From assembly GCA_951799405.1 (NCBI GenBank), contig OX637337.1, forward strand, positions 20,458,347 to 20,522,346: 64,000 bases of DNA. The letters run 5' to 3'. The position numbers and the translations under genes are program-made. Positions 1 to 10,670 of this stretch are shown one piece after another. The notes below the pieces were generated by a model, which was given only the letters and a program-made list of their open reading frames with translations, did not search any database and was not told the origin of the DNA. The number at the start of each line of letters is the position of its first letter. Position 1 is the first letter of the stretch. The stretch is from Agapetus fuscipes (taxonomy: Eukaryota > Arthropoda > Insecta > Trichoptera > Glossosomatidae).

Positions 1-980
1 AGCGTATAAGTGATTGCTGGTCCATGTATAATAAAATAAATAAATTTTGTATCAAGTAGGAATTTTCATTGGTTTTTGCAAAAAAACAATGCATGATCTT
101 AACTGAAATGAAAACCATTTGAACAACCAAAAACAAACAATGATGAAAAATATAATTCGGAATTGAAAATATTAGACAATATTTTTTAGGTACTTTGCAT
201 TTCTTTTTTAATATTCTTCACCTTTAAATGAAAGGTACATACATTTTAATTTATCTCACAATTTGTTTTCACATAATATCAATAACGTCCTTTAATTTGA
301 AACCATGGATGGGAGAGGATTAGAAACGCATTCGATCTTCCACTGAATACCAAAAAAATGTCTAGCTAAGCATTGGAAGAGGCAGAATAATTTTTCAACC
401 TAGCGTTTTAAAAAGCCACGGTTAGTTATATACAGTTTTTTAATCATTAAAAAAAAAAAAAAAAAATGTTTTTTTTTGTCTCCTACTTCTTTTTCACATT
501 CATATTGTTTCAACATAAACAATTGAAAAGTCGGTCGCAAAAAGATCACTTCTGAAGCACGCCCGTAGTATATCGCTTACAAATGGTTTCCACATTTCAG
601 CGCCGAACTATAAATCAGTCAGTAACTTTGTCTGGTACGTATCGGCTGAGGACAAACTTCCCAAGTATGCGCAGAGTCGTTATTCAAGACGTGGGGAAGA
701 TCTGAAGCTACGCCAATGGCATCTTTACAAGTCTGCTGGATTCTTACTTCCCCGTCGTGGGGCTTCAATAGAAAATCTCATCCCGTAGAGATTAGTAAAT
801 TGAAAAATTTTGACTAATTAAAATTGATTTACGTATAGTCCAATTAAATCAGATTAATTTCTAGGCGGGTGGGAACTGTTGTCGCTTAGCAACAAATAAG
901 AAAATGCTGTTAACTTTCTCTCAGTAACCCATCTGTGTGACGTAACAATCTATTTTCTTCGGAATTGGTATTTTCATCAA
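1..980. other. No gene seen; AT-rich sequence
   Basis: I see no coding exon or clear repeat boundary here. Positions 640-790 are less AT-rich than the rest but show no motif I recognise. A run of A and then T lies at 449-478. Confidence 0.5.
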
Positions 981-981
981 A

Positions 982-1042
982 ACAAGCTTGGTGAAGGCTC
1001 TTATGTGATTCACACAATAACAACACTCACCTAATATATAGG
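982..1042 (+). repeat. SINE D 3' tail fragment
   Basis: The segment reads like the 3' end of SINE family D: an aagcttg block, then aaggctctta, a gtgattcacaca block and a closing cactcacc. The same order ends the copies at 11018-11085, 38968-39122 and 48682-48800. No head is visible upstream, so this is a fragment. Confidence 0.55.
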
Positions 1043-1102
1043 TACCTAATGTTTAATATAACCTAAAATCTGTAATCTCGAGCAACAACAATAATTCAAC
1101 AA

Positions 1103-1495
1103 TTAAGCAACATTGGGCGTGGTCAGTACTTGGATGGGTAACCGCTCAGGTACACCGCGTGTCGTTGGCACCTTGGACCGGTCCGTTGTCCGTAGTGGCA
1201 ACACTTCGGACTCGTAAATGGAAGGTTGTGGATTCGGATCCGGGCGGAGCACAAAAATATACCATTTATATTTCGAATGTGCTCTTCGCTGGGTTGAAAA
1301 ATTCATAACTCTCTACCAATGACCGGTCACCAAAGGTCCATCCAGCCTTACAGCAACTGGGTCTTGCTTGAGTATTGGCGCTTTGTAGCGACGACCAAGC
1401 TCGTAAACCTCTATGGCACTACAACAAGTGTCATAGACCCCTAGAGTCTTAAGAATCTAGGGAGTCTCCCGCACAGGATTTCTTAAAAAAAAAAA
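1103..1495 (+). repeat. Composite SINE: 5S-rRNA-like head, tRNA-like segment, SINE D body, LINE-type tail
   Basis: Positions 1103-1172 resemble the 3' half of arthropod 5S rRNA, including the segment gtacttggatgggtaacc that corresponds to the 5S internal control region C box, and the closing gtcgttggc. It is followed at about 1180-1255 by a tRNA-like unit with an A-box-like gtccgtagtgg and a B-box-like ggttgtggattcggatcc. From 1255 to about 1403 it matches other SINE D bodies (ggtcaccaaaggtccatcc). From about 1405 it switches to a tail shared with the LINE 3' ends at 29113-29195 and 43200-43283 (gtcatagacccctagagtc, gggagtctcccgcacagg), ending in poly(A). A 5S promoter plus a tRNA promoter in one SINE is known from some vertebrate elements; here it is inferred from sequence resemblance. 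The 5S part lacks its first half, so it is not a 5S gene. Confidence 0.75.
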
Positions 1496-1499
1496 ACTG

Positions 1500-2484
1500 A
1501 TAATTCAGTGGGTGCTTCTACATCAAAGATATGACTCGTCTCTTGATGACGTTGGACACGACTTCGATGAAACGTTGAGAAACACGTGCTACTTTTCAAT
1601 ATAATTCATAAAAAATAAATCTGTACAAGATGTCTTATTATAAATGTACAATTTCTGTCATCTGCCAGATTCAAACTCTAATACCTCACTTAGAAAGCAT
1701 TACATTCAACTCGAAAGAAAACTCTATAAAAAAAACTTGATACGAAGCTTATATAAAAGAAGGAAATGTATAAAAAAAGTGATAAATAGAGGTTCACAAG
1801 GATAGGGAAAAAAACCAGTGTCTGGACACCCAAAGCGTAATGGTGGCAGAGTTACAGTTACAGTAAAGGCTAATTTAAAAAATCTACTGGCGTTTTCACG
1901 AAAAAGCCTGTGCTTTCCTGATCCACAATAATTATGATTTCTACAGTTTTTTTCTCGCAGATAGACTCATCCCTTCTATTTTGAGACCCTGTCGACATAT
2001 TTTCGTGAAATAAAAAAGGGGTTCGCAGTCCCTTACTGCCGGTAGTCCAAGCACATTATCCTTTTGAAATGCGGTCTTCTCATGTTTGTATAGGACAGAG
2101 GTCCATTGTGAATTATTAGAGACTCGCTGAGAGGCTTTCTACAGTTTTTTGTTTGACCATTATGCTGGGGAAAAGTGTAACAGATACTTGTTCATTTTGT
2201 AACATCTTTTTTCGTTATTAAATATGTGGACATATTGAAATTAATATGTAAAGAATAATTAAAAACGATTTACATAATAATTATTTAATTCGGAAATTTC
2301 ATGAAAAATATGCCTTTCAATTTGTCTGTAATATAATCTGGATCAATGGTCTCATATCACTATTTCTTTTTTTAAGGAATAAATATCTGAATGATCATTA
2401 TATTGTCTTTTTTCAAAAAATAACAAATCTGAATGAGCATATCCTTTCTCCATATAGGGATAAACTAGTTACGGTTGAAGGTAT
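1500..2484. other. No gene seen; AT-rich intronic or intergenic sequence
   Basis: No coding exon, SINE head or tandem array is apparent. The stretch contains stop codons in all frames at short intervals. Confidence 0.5.
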
Positions 2485-2705
2485 TTACGTTTTGGGCTAG
2501 TGATTGGAAGGTTTTGGGTTCAAGTTTCTAGGGAAAAAATATTTTAATTTTCAAATGTGCTCGGTTGAAAAAAATATCTAACTGTACTAAAGACCGACCA
2601 CCATATGTTAATGCAGCCTTACAGCAACTTGTTACAGTCTGTTAAACTCGAGAAGGCTCTTGTAGTGTGATTGCGCACTAGAGTAGCTCTCACCATATAA
2701 ATCAT
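2485..2705 (+). repeat. Degraded SINE D copy
   Basis: A tRNA-like head (gggctagtgattggaagg, then ggttttgggttcaagtttc as a decayed B box) is followed by the D body (gtgctcggttgaaaaa, gaccgaccacc, gcagccttacagcaac) and the D tail (agaaggctcttgtagtgtg, ctctcaccatataaatca). It is clearly diverged from the copies at 1103 and 34757. Confidence 0.65.
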
Positions 2706-3063
2706 CCAATTCATAAATCCCTTTTTCTATGGAAGGGCTATCAAATAAGATCACACTTTATATCACAGATTCAGATATATTCTTCAAATCATGCCAACAT
2801 CACATTATTTTCACGATTTAACTTTAAGTAATTGTTAATTTTTTACCATAAGACACGAGTGACATTTTTGGAAAAAAAAATGTTGATTCAAAATTTTCAG
2901 TCTGAATTTTTTTTTACATTTTGCAATAAATTAAAACAGTAGCATAAAAAGCAAACTAAAATCTCTACTTTCAAGCATCGCGTTACAAAAACTAAAGACC
3001 CATCGATCTGCAACTTGAGTAGACCCCTTGATACTTCCATATCCAGTCTCCTAAGAATAGAGC

Positions 3064-3192
3064 CTTCCGTTCAACTAAACCATCGCGTTTCACAAAAAGC
3101 TTTAATAATCTAAAATACTCAGTAGATGCGCTGTTTTAGTTTATATACATTTTTTGGCAGACGCCATCGTAAAGTTTCGTACTTGGGGTATG
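3064..3192. repeat. Palindromic MITE H copy, diverged
   Basis: Contains the central gctgttttagtttatataca and the right half with ggcagacgccatcgtaaag and tacttggggta that define family H. The left half (caactaaaccatcgcg) is its imperfect complement. Confidence 0.55.
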
Positions 3193-3432
3193 GTTAGCCA
3201 TTCCCTGGAATCATTTATCACCAAGGGGTCTTCCCACTGCTCAACCTCCCTTGGAGAGGAACCTTGACAGTGAAAAAACGACATCGTTTCTCCTTACAAA
3301 TCACACGCCCTTACGTGAAACAACCCACTAAGAAAAGATAGCCGAGAGATTGACTTTTGATTGTGGACTTACGAGTATTGGGGTGTATTTTTGACCTCTT
3401 GTTTTTCCTGAAAGAATGTGTATAGATCACAC

Positions 3433-4980
3433 ATTATTTTTTTTTTTATTTTTTTTTTATTAGACAAACAAACAGTTATACATGTAATATATGGGATAAA
3501 CAACATAGTTATACAATTTCAAAAACCAGCAAAGTTTGCAAACATAATGTAGTATAATTTAGTTTACAGCTTAATTAAGAAGGAGAAACAAGAAAAATTT
3601 GGAAAGTAATATGAGAAAAATGAAGAAGAAGAAAGAAAAAAACAAAGAGAAAACGACTATTAACCTAATCATCACATAAAGAGATGAAAAGGAATGGGGG
3701 AAGAATAGGAAAGGGAAGGAAAAAGAAAAGGAAAAGGAAAGGAAAAGGAAAAGCATCCAACGATTAAACCCCATGAGCCCCCGCTGTCATAAGGGATCTT
3801 TTTACAGCTTCATTGAATTGCAGTATGGTGGTGTTAAACAGATCAATGTTGACAAAAAAAATATTGTAGTTATTGCAGGCCCGGTATATGAATGCGCTCT
3901 GTAAATAATTAGTTGCACAGGTAGGTTGTTTAAATGTAAGCAAGGATCTAGTTCGTCGTATGGGACAGTTCAAAAAAATTTTTTTTAAGCAAGTTGGGTG
4001 AATCGATTGTATTGTTCACTATTTTATGTAGAAATTTCATGTCAGTAACGGTACGTCTATTTTCTAAGGTCATTAATTGATGATATTTGGCAGAAAGGCG
4101 GTAGTTGTCAAATGTGACACGACATCTATAATTAAGAGACTTTAAAAATTTGTTCTGGACCCTCTCTAGTCTATCAATATACGTAGTATATTGAGGATTC
4201 CAAACAACCGTGGCATATTCCAGACATGTCCTTACGTACGTATAATAGAGCAATTTTATTGTATTTAGTAGTTTAAATGGCTTAGAGATTCTCAGAATAA
4301 ATCCCAGCTGCCTAAGGGCCCCACTCACTCTCCAATTGATATGAGCCCTGTACGTCATTTTGCTGTCCAGAACAACACCCAAGTCCTTTACCTCACTACA
4401 CTTTCTAAGGGATATACCGTCTATTGTATAGTTAAAATAGTAAGGGGTATTGCGACGAGTAAAAGATATTGAGCAGCACTTAGCAACGTTCAGAAATAGG
4501 CTACTTCTTGAGCAATAGTGGGACAAACTCTGTAAATCAAACTGAAGTTGTTCGGAATCTTTGGAGCATTTAATTCTTTTGTATATTTTAATGTCGTCAG
4601 CATAGATCAAGAAAGAAGATGATCTGAAACAATGCTGAATATCATTTATGTACAAAATAAATAATACAGGCCCCAAATGTGAGCCTTGTGGAACGCCAGA
4701 TGGACATTGTTGAAATGGAGAAGTATTACCTTCTACCGTTACTGCTTGGAGTCTATTAATAATGTAAGAAGATAACCATCGTAGCAGGTTGCCGTGCACT
4801 CCATACCTCCTGAGCTTATGGATTAATATTTCATGGTTAATTTTGTCGAAGGCTTTCGAGAAGTCCGTATACACGGCATCAACCTGTCCCCCACCACTCA
4901 TTGAATTGTGTAAGTAGTCAGTGAATTCAACCAAATTCGAGTCAGCCGATCTGCCTTTAAAAAATCCATGTTGATTATTA
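3433..4980 (-). mobile_element. 5'-truncated non-LTR retrotransposon with poly(A)-type tail
   Basis: On the minus strand this runs from a truncated reverse transcriptase (5' end near 4980) through a 3' untranslated part to an A-rich tail (seen on + as T runs at 3436-3462). The reverse transcriptase frame and its C-terminal continuation are listed separately. The purine-rich tract around 3690-3755 is part of the 3' region. Confidence 0.85.
3764..4975 (-). pseudogene. LINE reverse transcriptase, truncated and frameshifted
   Basis: The main open frame (4934-3948, 328 residues) carries reverse transcriptase motifs: TDFSKAFDKINH near residues 24-34, SGVPQGSHLGP at 79-89, the catalytic YADD box at 111-114, and LGVVLDSKM further on. 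Upstream of the first Met the frame still encodes HGFLKGRS, a conserved RT block, so the fragment starts inside the RT domain. It ends beside a homopolymer at 3965-3985, and the usual C-terminal part (RTRSLLTFKQPT, IYRACNNYN) continues in another frame down to about 3780, which implies one frameshift. The endonuclease and ORF1 are absent. This is a dead copy of a family different from the intact LINE at 34894-38967. Confidence 0.88.
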
Positions 4981-5292
4981 ATGAAGAATTAAATAAAGTT
5001 GCTTTACTAGGCTTATTTTTAAATACAGAGAAAGATTGATTAAATATTTATGAGTGTAGAAATGAAATTCAACGATAGGGTGTAAGAAGGCGTTGAAATA
5101 AAATAAAAAAGGGATAATGAGCCAGAAATAAATAAATAAAATGAATTTCCTTTACTTTTTCTTAAGTTTGCATTTTACACAGGAAAAATTAATTTCGAAA
5201 TATACCTAAGTACGAAAATTTTATGAAAAAAAAGTTATATTTTACTTATTTATTTTCACTGTTTCTTGAGGAACTTTGGTATATATCGACCG

Positions 5293-5350
5293 ATCAGTAG
5301 TCGAGTGGTTAACGCTGCAGACTCGTAGTTGAGAATTCGTGGGGGCACTC
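5293..5350 (+). repeat. tRNA-like SINE head fragment
   Basis: The string gtagtcgagtggttaacgc looks like a pol III A box and is followed about 45 nt later by a weak B-box position. It resembles the SINE D heads at 34757 and 47055. No recognisable D body follows. Confidence 0.35.
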
Positions 5351-5379
5351 GATAAGATGAAGCGCTTTCTTTAGAAACA

Positions 5380-6210
5380 TTTAGTAAGAAAACAAGAAGG
5401 AAGACTCTTCAGAAAACAAACTTGAGTTCACCCAACAACTTCATACTTCCAGGATCTGAAGCGGCTTATGTATGTCACCTCTTATCCACAACTCAAAAGT
5501 ACGGCAACCAGCAGAGGCAAATAGCTAGCAGAACAAGGCACTGCCTTTACAAGGGGATGACAATTTTTCGCACCCTACTTTATTGGTTTCTGATAATAAT
5601 CAGGTTAAACTAAACCATTTATATAAACGTCAACAGTATTTTAATTAACCAAAAAAATATTTACTCTATTTTTCTTCAAAGCAATCGTGGAAACATTCAA
5701 TTTAAAAGTTTTTTTTATGAAACTATGAGCATAACAACAACAACCAATACTAGCACAAGACTTCCATAGCTTTACGAGCATTCATTAAACAAGTTCTTGA
5801 ATTTTCTTGTTTACGCCGAGACAGAGTAAAAAATAGCACAGCTCCGGTTTCATGATTCAATTTTGAAACCGCCAGCAAGGCTGCGAAATCGCTTCCAGGA
5901 CCACAAATCGTTCAAAATAATAACAAGCTATTACCGCGATATGAATCAACTGAGAAAATATTTGCGCAAATGAAAAAAATCATAAAAAAGTTTGGATTTG
6001 CTTTTGCGTTTTTTCTTTAATAATTTAGTTAACAATTAAAAACACGTGGAAATGCATTTAATACAAATCTGAAATGGTAACGTTATCTACGACTTAGATT
6101 ATTGATAAAATAATGCTTGATAAGTTATGTCTTTTTGGGTTTTTTTAGGTCTACAAATTTTGTTTTGTTATTAAATATTATTATCTTCTTAGGGCATTAT
6201 CAAATAGTGA
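5380..6210. other. No gene seen
   Basis: A 63-codon open frame at 5422-5613 has no recognisable domain, splice context or homologue that I can name, and I do not call it a gene. Confidence 0.45.
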
Positions 6211-6213
6211 TTT

Positions 6214-6300
6214 CTGGTCAATAGCTCAGTTGGTAAAATACATCAGTCAAAGCAAAGCGAGGGTTTGATTTCAATTAAAGGTGACAGATGCTAGATTAAT
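6214..6300 (+). repeat. Degraded SINE C head
   Basis: The A-box region ggtcaatagctcagttgg matches the SINE C head at 62419 (ggtcgatagctcagttgg), followed by a decayed B box and a gtgacag segment equivalent to the C-family gtgtcag. Confidence 0.6.
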
Positions 6301-6303
6301 TGC

Positions 6304-6447
6304 TTTCCGAGATCTGTTGCCGAAGCCTGTGGGAGCTTGAGCTTCCGGATGTTTCACCCATGCCTACGATGAGCTTCTTATCGTAGACATGGGCGAAACG
6401 TCAGAAAGCTCCAGATCCCACAGACCATGGTAACAGATCCCGGACAG
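6304..6447. repeat. Fold-back palindrome of about 140 bp
   Basis: The left arm (gagatctgttgccgaagcc, gagcttccgga, gtttcacccatgcctacga) is complementary, with mismatches, to the right arm (tcgtagacatgggcgaaac, agaaagctcc, cagaccatggtaacagatc). The turn lies near 6370-6380. The strand reading gggcgaaacgtc resembles ends of Penelope-type elements, but the family is not established. Confidence 0.6.
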
Positions 6448-6654
6448 CAACTCCTCAGCATCATCAGCCGGCCGTGTAAGCCTAAAACTCGTATTCAAAA
6501 GTGACAGGAATGATTTTCTATGTCAATGTTTATTTCATAGTTAAAACCATTGCAGCAGCATGGCTTACAAAACGTTTACAACAAATGACGATATCTCCCT
6601 GGGAAGCTGTGAAACTCCCAAGTGAAACGTTTAGCATAAGGCAAACAAACATAA

Positions 6655-6768
6655 CAACAAAAAGTGGCATAAAATGAACAAAAGTGGGATAATATTAACA
6701 AAAGTGGCATAATATGAACAAAAGTGGCATAATATGAACTAAAGTGGCATAATATGAACAAAAATAGA
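6655..6768. repeat. Minisatellite, unit about 20 bp, about 5 copies
   Basis: The unit aaaagtggcataatatgaac recurs about five times with small changes. The open frame read across it on the minus strand is a by-product of the repeat. Confidence 0.8.
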
Positions 6769-6769
6769 T

Positions 6770-7635
6770 TCCAATCATATACAAATCATTTTCATTTTGA
6801 AGATTATCTTATTCAATGAAAAGAATTATAAAAAATCTTTACGACTCACTTATATACCAGAAGCTACCTCATTTATGTAGGTTTAAAGGTTTCTTCAAGA
6901 TTCCTTAACATTTATTCTACCTTTGACTGTGAACTTTCTATGAACTTTGAATCATTTTTATATTTTCTTGAAAATTCTTTCCGTCTAAAGACTGTTGCAT
7001 ATTTTTCACAAAAAACTTTGCAATTTAAAAAGAATACAAAAATATATATACAAATGCAGTAGTACATTTCCATATCTTGAAAATAAATTTCAGTGAACTG
7101 TAAAAATTACTTCGCACTTTAACCAACAACAAAAAATAAATTCATCCCACGTACATTTCCCGTACAGGTTTACTTAGCCTTCGTTCACAAAGATCTCTTT
7201 CAATATTCGCCGCCTGTAAATCTGAAAGGAAATATTTGAATGTCACACGGAGCGGCGGAATTTCCAGGCTCACTGATGCGGAGTATAATAATTACTACAC
7301 AGGCACTTTCTCTACGAAAAATAAGCTCGCTTTTTCTTCACCAAAAAAAACCGTATTAATGTATTTATAATGGGCGTATTGTGTACCTACTCTTTCACTT
7401 TTGAGCTTTTGAATCAATACAACGGGTAGTTAAAAAAAAGGATGTGTATTTTTTTTCTTATTTTATTTATATAGGTATACTTTTATTCATAAATTGTTAA
7501 TTTAAATGTACCTATTATTTATTTTGGGTATGACACCTATGTTTTCGAAAGATTGCTATTTTTTTATACAGACAGATATTAACAACCACTGAGGATGTTC
7601 ACCATAGCTTATATTAAAACATTCACAGTAGAGCT
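6770..7635. other. No gene seen
   Basis: AT-rich sequence without a recognised repeat or exon. Confidence 0.45.
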
Positions 7636-8092
7636 TGTATGAAAAAGGTTATGACTCTGGATGAAATGAAAGAAATATGCAAGGACAGGAAGAAGTGGCG
7701 GCTAATCTGCAATGCTGATTTGTAATGTTGTTTTATTAGTTTGCTACATTTTTTGCATTAGAAATTTTTGACTTTTTTGTATAGATTTATTTTTAAGGTT
7801 TTGTTGTTTTTTTTATCCTTAATGTTATTTATTACTCGTATTCCTTGACTTATAGGTTGGTATGAGGCTGACCACCCATACTGTACAAAATGATTCACTT
7901 TGCCAGTGTCACCCCTGTTTCAGGGAATGTCGGCAAGAGTTGCAGGGCTTATGTTCATTTGAGGTTTGGATTTTATTTGTAAGTACACAATCAGCAATTG
8001 TAAGCGCGAACTACACGTGTTTGTTTGTGGGCATAAATCTGAGAGCTTTGAATGAATATCTCCTTGAAACTTAGATTACAGATTATAGACAG
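7636..8092 (+). mobile_element. LINE 3' end (end of RT frame, 3' UTR and family A tail)
   Basis: Positions 7636-7724 encode the end of a LINE protein (KKVMTLDEMKEICKDRKKW, then RLICNADL and stop), the same C-terminus as at 53626-53856. An AT-rich spacer (gctacattttttgcat) leads to the family A unit starting at 7841 (ttccttgacttatagg) with gaggctgaccacccatact, cacccctgtttcaggga and a (TTATAGA)-type end at 8090. This copy ties family A to a LINE 3' untranslated region. It is 5' truncated at about 7636. Confidence 0.8.
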
Positions 8093-8094
8093 TA

Positions 8095-8735
8095 CGAAAT
8101 GTCTCAACATTACATGAAAGACATACAAACCGTAATGAAGATCGAATCTTCACTTTTTTTTTTAAATGTCTTCCAAATATTGCCAAAAGTTAATAAAAAA
8201 ATCAAATCATTCAATTTTTAGAAATATTTTGTGAAAGCGGATTATCAACCCCAATCAAATCGTAATTTTTCATTAAGCCTTCACTGATATTTTGCTATTA
8301 TTGTATCAATCTTTTTTAATCCGATACCAGGAAATACTCTCGCAATCCATGCTTCGGAAAATCAAATTTATCTTTTCCTACAAAACACAAAATTTCATAC
8401 AACTTTTATTTTACGTAGCAGAAATAAAGTAAAAATGTAGCGTACGGCTTTTCAATTTCCGCTCGTCTCTTTTTGTTTCAAATTTTGTTTACATTGATAG
8501 AAATGAATAATTGTAAGTATCTCAAATTCAGTTTATCCATAATTTGATTAAACTTATAACCGTTGTATATTGGTTAAAGAAGTATCCAAGAACTGGTTGT
8601 TCTGCAATGTTAACGGCAAAGGCTTTTAAATTTTATACATATTTCCATAGTTATAATTTTTAACAGGATTTGTTTTCAGTTTTTATATATTTTTATAATG
8701 CTAAGTATACCATCATTTTTGTACCTAGACTTATA
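8095..8735. other. No gene seen
   Basis: AT-rich, no recognised element. Confidence 0.45.
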
Positions 8736-8739
8736 GAGG

Positions 8740-9160
8740 TTATGAAACTGACCACTCATACTTTAGAAATTAGTTCACTCAATCGCTGACTTAGTTCTTG
8801 TTTATCGTATACGCCATTGAGAAAATTTTACATGAGCAATGTTTGCATGTGTACTGGACCGATGTGTCTTATGAAAACAAGAAATTTATTTAAAAAATAT
8901 ATAAAAGAACTCTCACATTATCGAGTTTTTCTTAGCACAGATTGTGTAGAATTTGATTCATAAGACAACTGCATGAAAAAGTCATATTTGACAAGATTGG
9001 CGTATACAATAAATAGAACTGGGGGAGCGCAATGTAAACCCTGTGTCAGGGATGTGTGCACCAAAAATTACACAGCTTATGTTCATTTGCGATTTGGCTT
9101 TGTATTTTGTAAGTTCACATGCAGAATGTGTAAGCGCAAACTTAGACGTGTCTGTTTGTT
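8740..9160 (+). repeat. Family A LINE-tail copy, split by a MITE and running into a tandem array
   Basis: The left part (gaaactgaccactcatact, ttagttcactcaat) and the right part from 9030 (aatgtaaaccctgtgtcagg, gcttatgttcatttgcg, gcagaatgtgtaagcgcaaa) are two pieces of one A unit, separated by MITE E at 8784-9029. At about 9138 the A sequence enters the 54-bp array. Confidence 0.8.
8784..9029. mobile_element. MITE E, 246 bp, CAAT target duplication
   Basis: Imperfect terminal inverted repeats of about 32 bp: agttcttgtttatcgtatac on the left and the complement of gtatacaataaatagaact on the right, with cgct at both outer ends. It is flanked by CAAT at 8780-8783 and 9030-9033. Removing it joins the two halves of a family A unit. 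A second copy, inverted, is at 27506-27760. No coding capacity. Superfamily not assigned. Confidence 0.85.
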
Positions 9161-10109
9161 GACAAGCACGTCGCGTCGTACGTTTCACTACAAACTTAGA
9201 CGTGTCTGTTTGTTGACAAGCACGTCGCGTCGTACGCTTCACTACAAACTTAGACGTGTCTGTTTGTTGACAAGCACGTCGCGTCGTACGCTTCACTACA
9301 AACTTAGACGTGTCTGTTTGTTGACAAGCACGTCGCGTCGTACGCTTCACTACAAACTTAGACGTGTCTGTTTGTTGACAAGCACGTCGCTTCGTACGCT
9401 TCACTACAAACTTAGACGTGTCTGTTTGTTGACAAGCACGTCGCGTCGTACGCTTCACTACAAACTTAGACGTGTCTGTTTGTTGACAAGCACGTCGCGT
9501 CGTACGCTTCACTACAAACTTAGACGTGTCTGTTTGTTGACAAGCACGTCGCTTCGTACGCTTCACTACAAACTTAGACGTGTCTGTTTGTTGACAAGCA
9601 CGTCGCGTCGTACGCTTCACTACAAACTTAGACGTGTCTGTTTGTTGACAAGCACGTCGCGTCGTACGCTTCACTACAAACTTAGACGTGTCTGTTTGTT
9701 GACAAGCACGTCGCGTCGTACGCTTCACTACAAACTTAGACGTGTCTGTTTGTTGACAAGCACGTCGCTTCGTACGCTTCACTACAAACTTAGACGTGTC
9801 TGTTTGTTGACAAGCACGTCGCGTCGTACGCTTCACTACAAACTTAGACGTGTCTGTTTGTTGACAAGCACGTCGCTTCGTACGCTTCACTACAAACTTA
9901 GACGTGTCTGTTTGTTGACAAGCACGTCGCTTCGTACGCTTCACTACAAACTTAGACGTGTCTGTTTGTTGACAAGCACGTCGCTTCGTACGCTTCACTA
10001 CAAACTTAGACGTGTCTGTTTGTTGACAAGCACGTCGCTTCGTACGCTTCACTACAAACTTAGACGTGTCTGTTTGTTGACAAGCACGTCGCGTCGTACG
10101 CTTCACTAC
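9138..10109. repeat. Tandem array of 18 x 54 bp
   Basis: Exactly 972 bp, 18 units of 54 bp, each beginning aaacttagacgtgtctgttt and ending gtacgcttcactac. Units are almost identical; the main variation is G or T at one site (cgcgtcg or cgcttcg), and the first unit has a further change (cgtttc). Because 54 is divisible by 3 and the unit lacks stops, both strands stay open across the array (382 and 408 codons); I regard these frames as by-products. The first half of the unit matches the segment of family A that follows tgtaagcgc, so the array looks like an expansion from a LINE tail. Confidence 0.95.
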
Positions 10110-10113
10110 AAAC

Positions 10114-10322
10114 GCTACTAAGCTACACATTGTGTGCAACTTCGTTGCATGTGGCGAATACAACCTATTTACTTTTACAGGTAAGGGGGCCGGCTTTTCG
10201 CTAACCACTTCAGTTGTAGGGGGGTTACCCAGCTTGCTAGGAGGCTGGTACTCATTTCTTGTGAAGGCTGAGTAAACCTTGCCAGTATTTTTATTTTGGG
10301 TTTGAAATAAACATCGAAAACC
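10114..10322 (-). repeat. SINE C, 3' part only
   Basis: The minus-strand copy starts with the SINE C end (ctaagctacacatt), then gcatgtggcga, the cagttgtaggggggttaccc block, ggtactcatttcttgtgaag and gtttgaaataaac. The tRNA-like head is missing. It abuts the 54-bp array directly. Confidence 0.85.
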
Positions 10323-10507
10323 TTATATGCGTTTTTTTGTAAATTTCAAGATAATTTATTACAATCCTTTCTTATCATATAAATAAACTCACCGCATACG
10401 AAGTTTCTCTCGCATTTCCCATTCATGGCTTCGATTTTCCTTTTTCCCCGGTCCCCGAGTGAGCAGTTATTTATTAGCGATTAAGGGAACTACCCTAGCG
10501 TGGACAG

Positions 10508-10670
10508 CACCCCGAGTATAAAGCATTGCGGAAACGCACCTCGTTGGCGTAATAAAAAAATGTATGTAAACTAAATGAGCCACTAAGAGTGCTGTTGAAT
10601 ATTTGATACAATTCTGTCAACGCGATCGAAGAGAGTTTATGTAATGTTGTATACTCGGAGTACGAGATTC
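10508..10670. repeat. Palindromic MITE H copy
   Basis: Left half ccccgagtataaagcattgc with cctcgttggcgtaa; right half caacgcgatcgaagagag with atgttgtatactcgg. The halves are imperfect complements around actaagagtgctgtt. Confidence 0.75.

Noticed and set aside
1103..1172. 5S rRNA gene
   Set aside because: Only the 3' half is present and it runs directly into a tRNA-like SINE.
9138..10109. CRISPR-like array
   Set aside because: There are no variable spacers; units are contiguous and nearly identical, and the genome is eukaryotic.
8973..10208. Long open frames on both strands (382 and 408 codons)
   Set aside because: They arise because the 54-bp repeat is a multiple of 3 without stops. No domain, and the flanks are LINE tail and SINE sequence.
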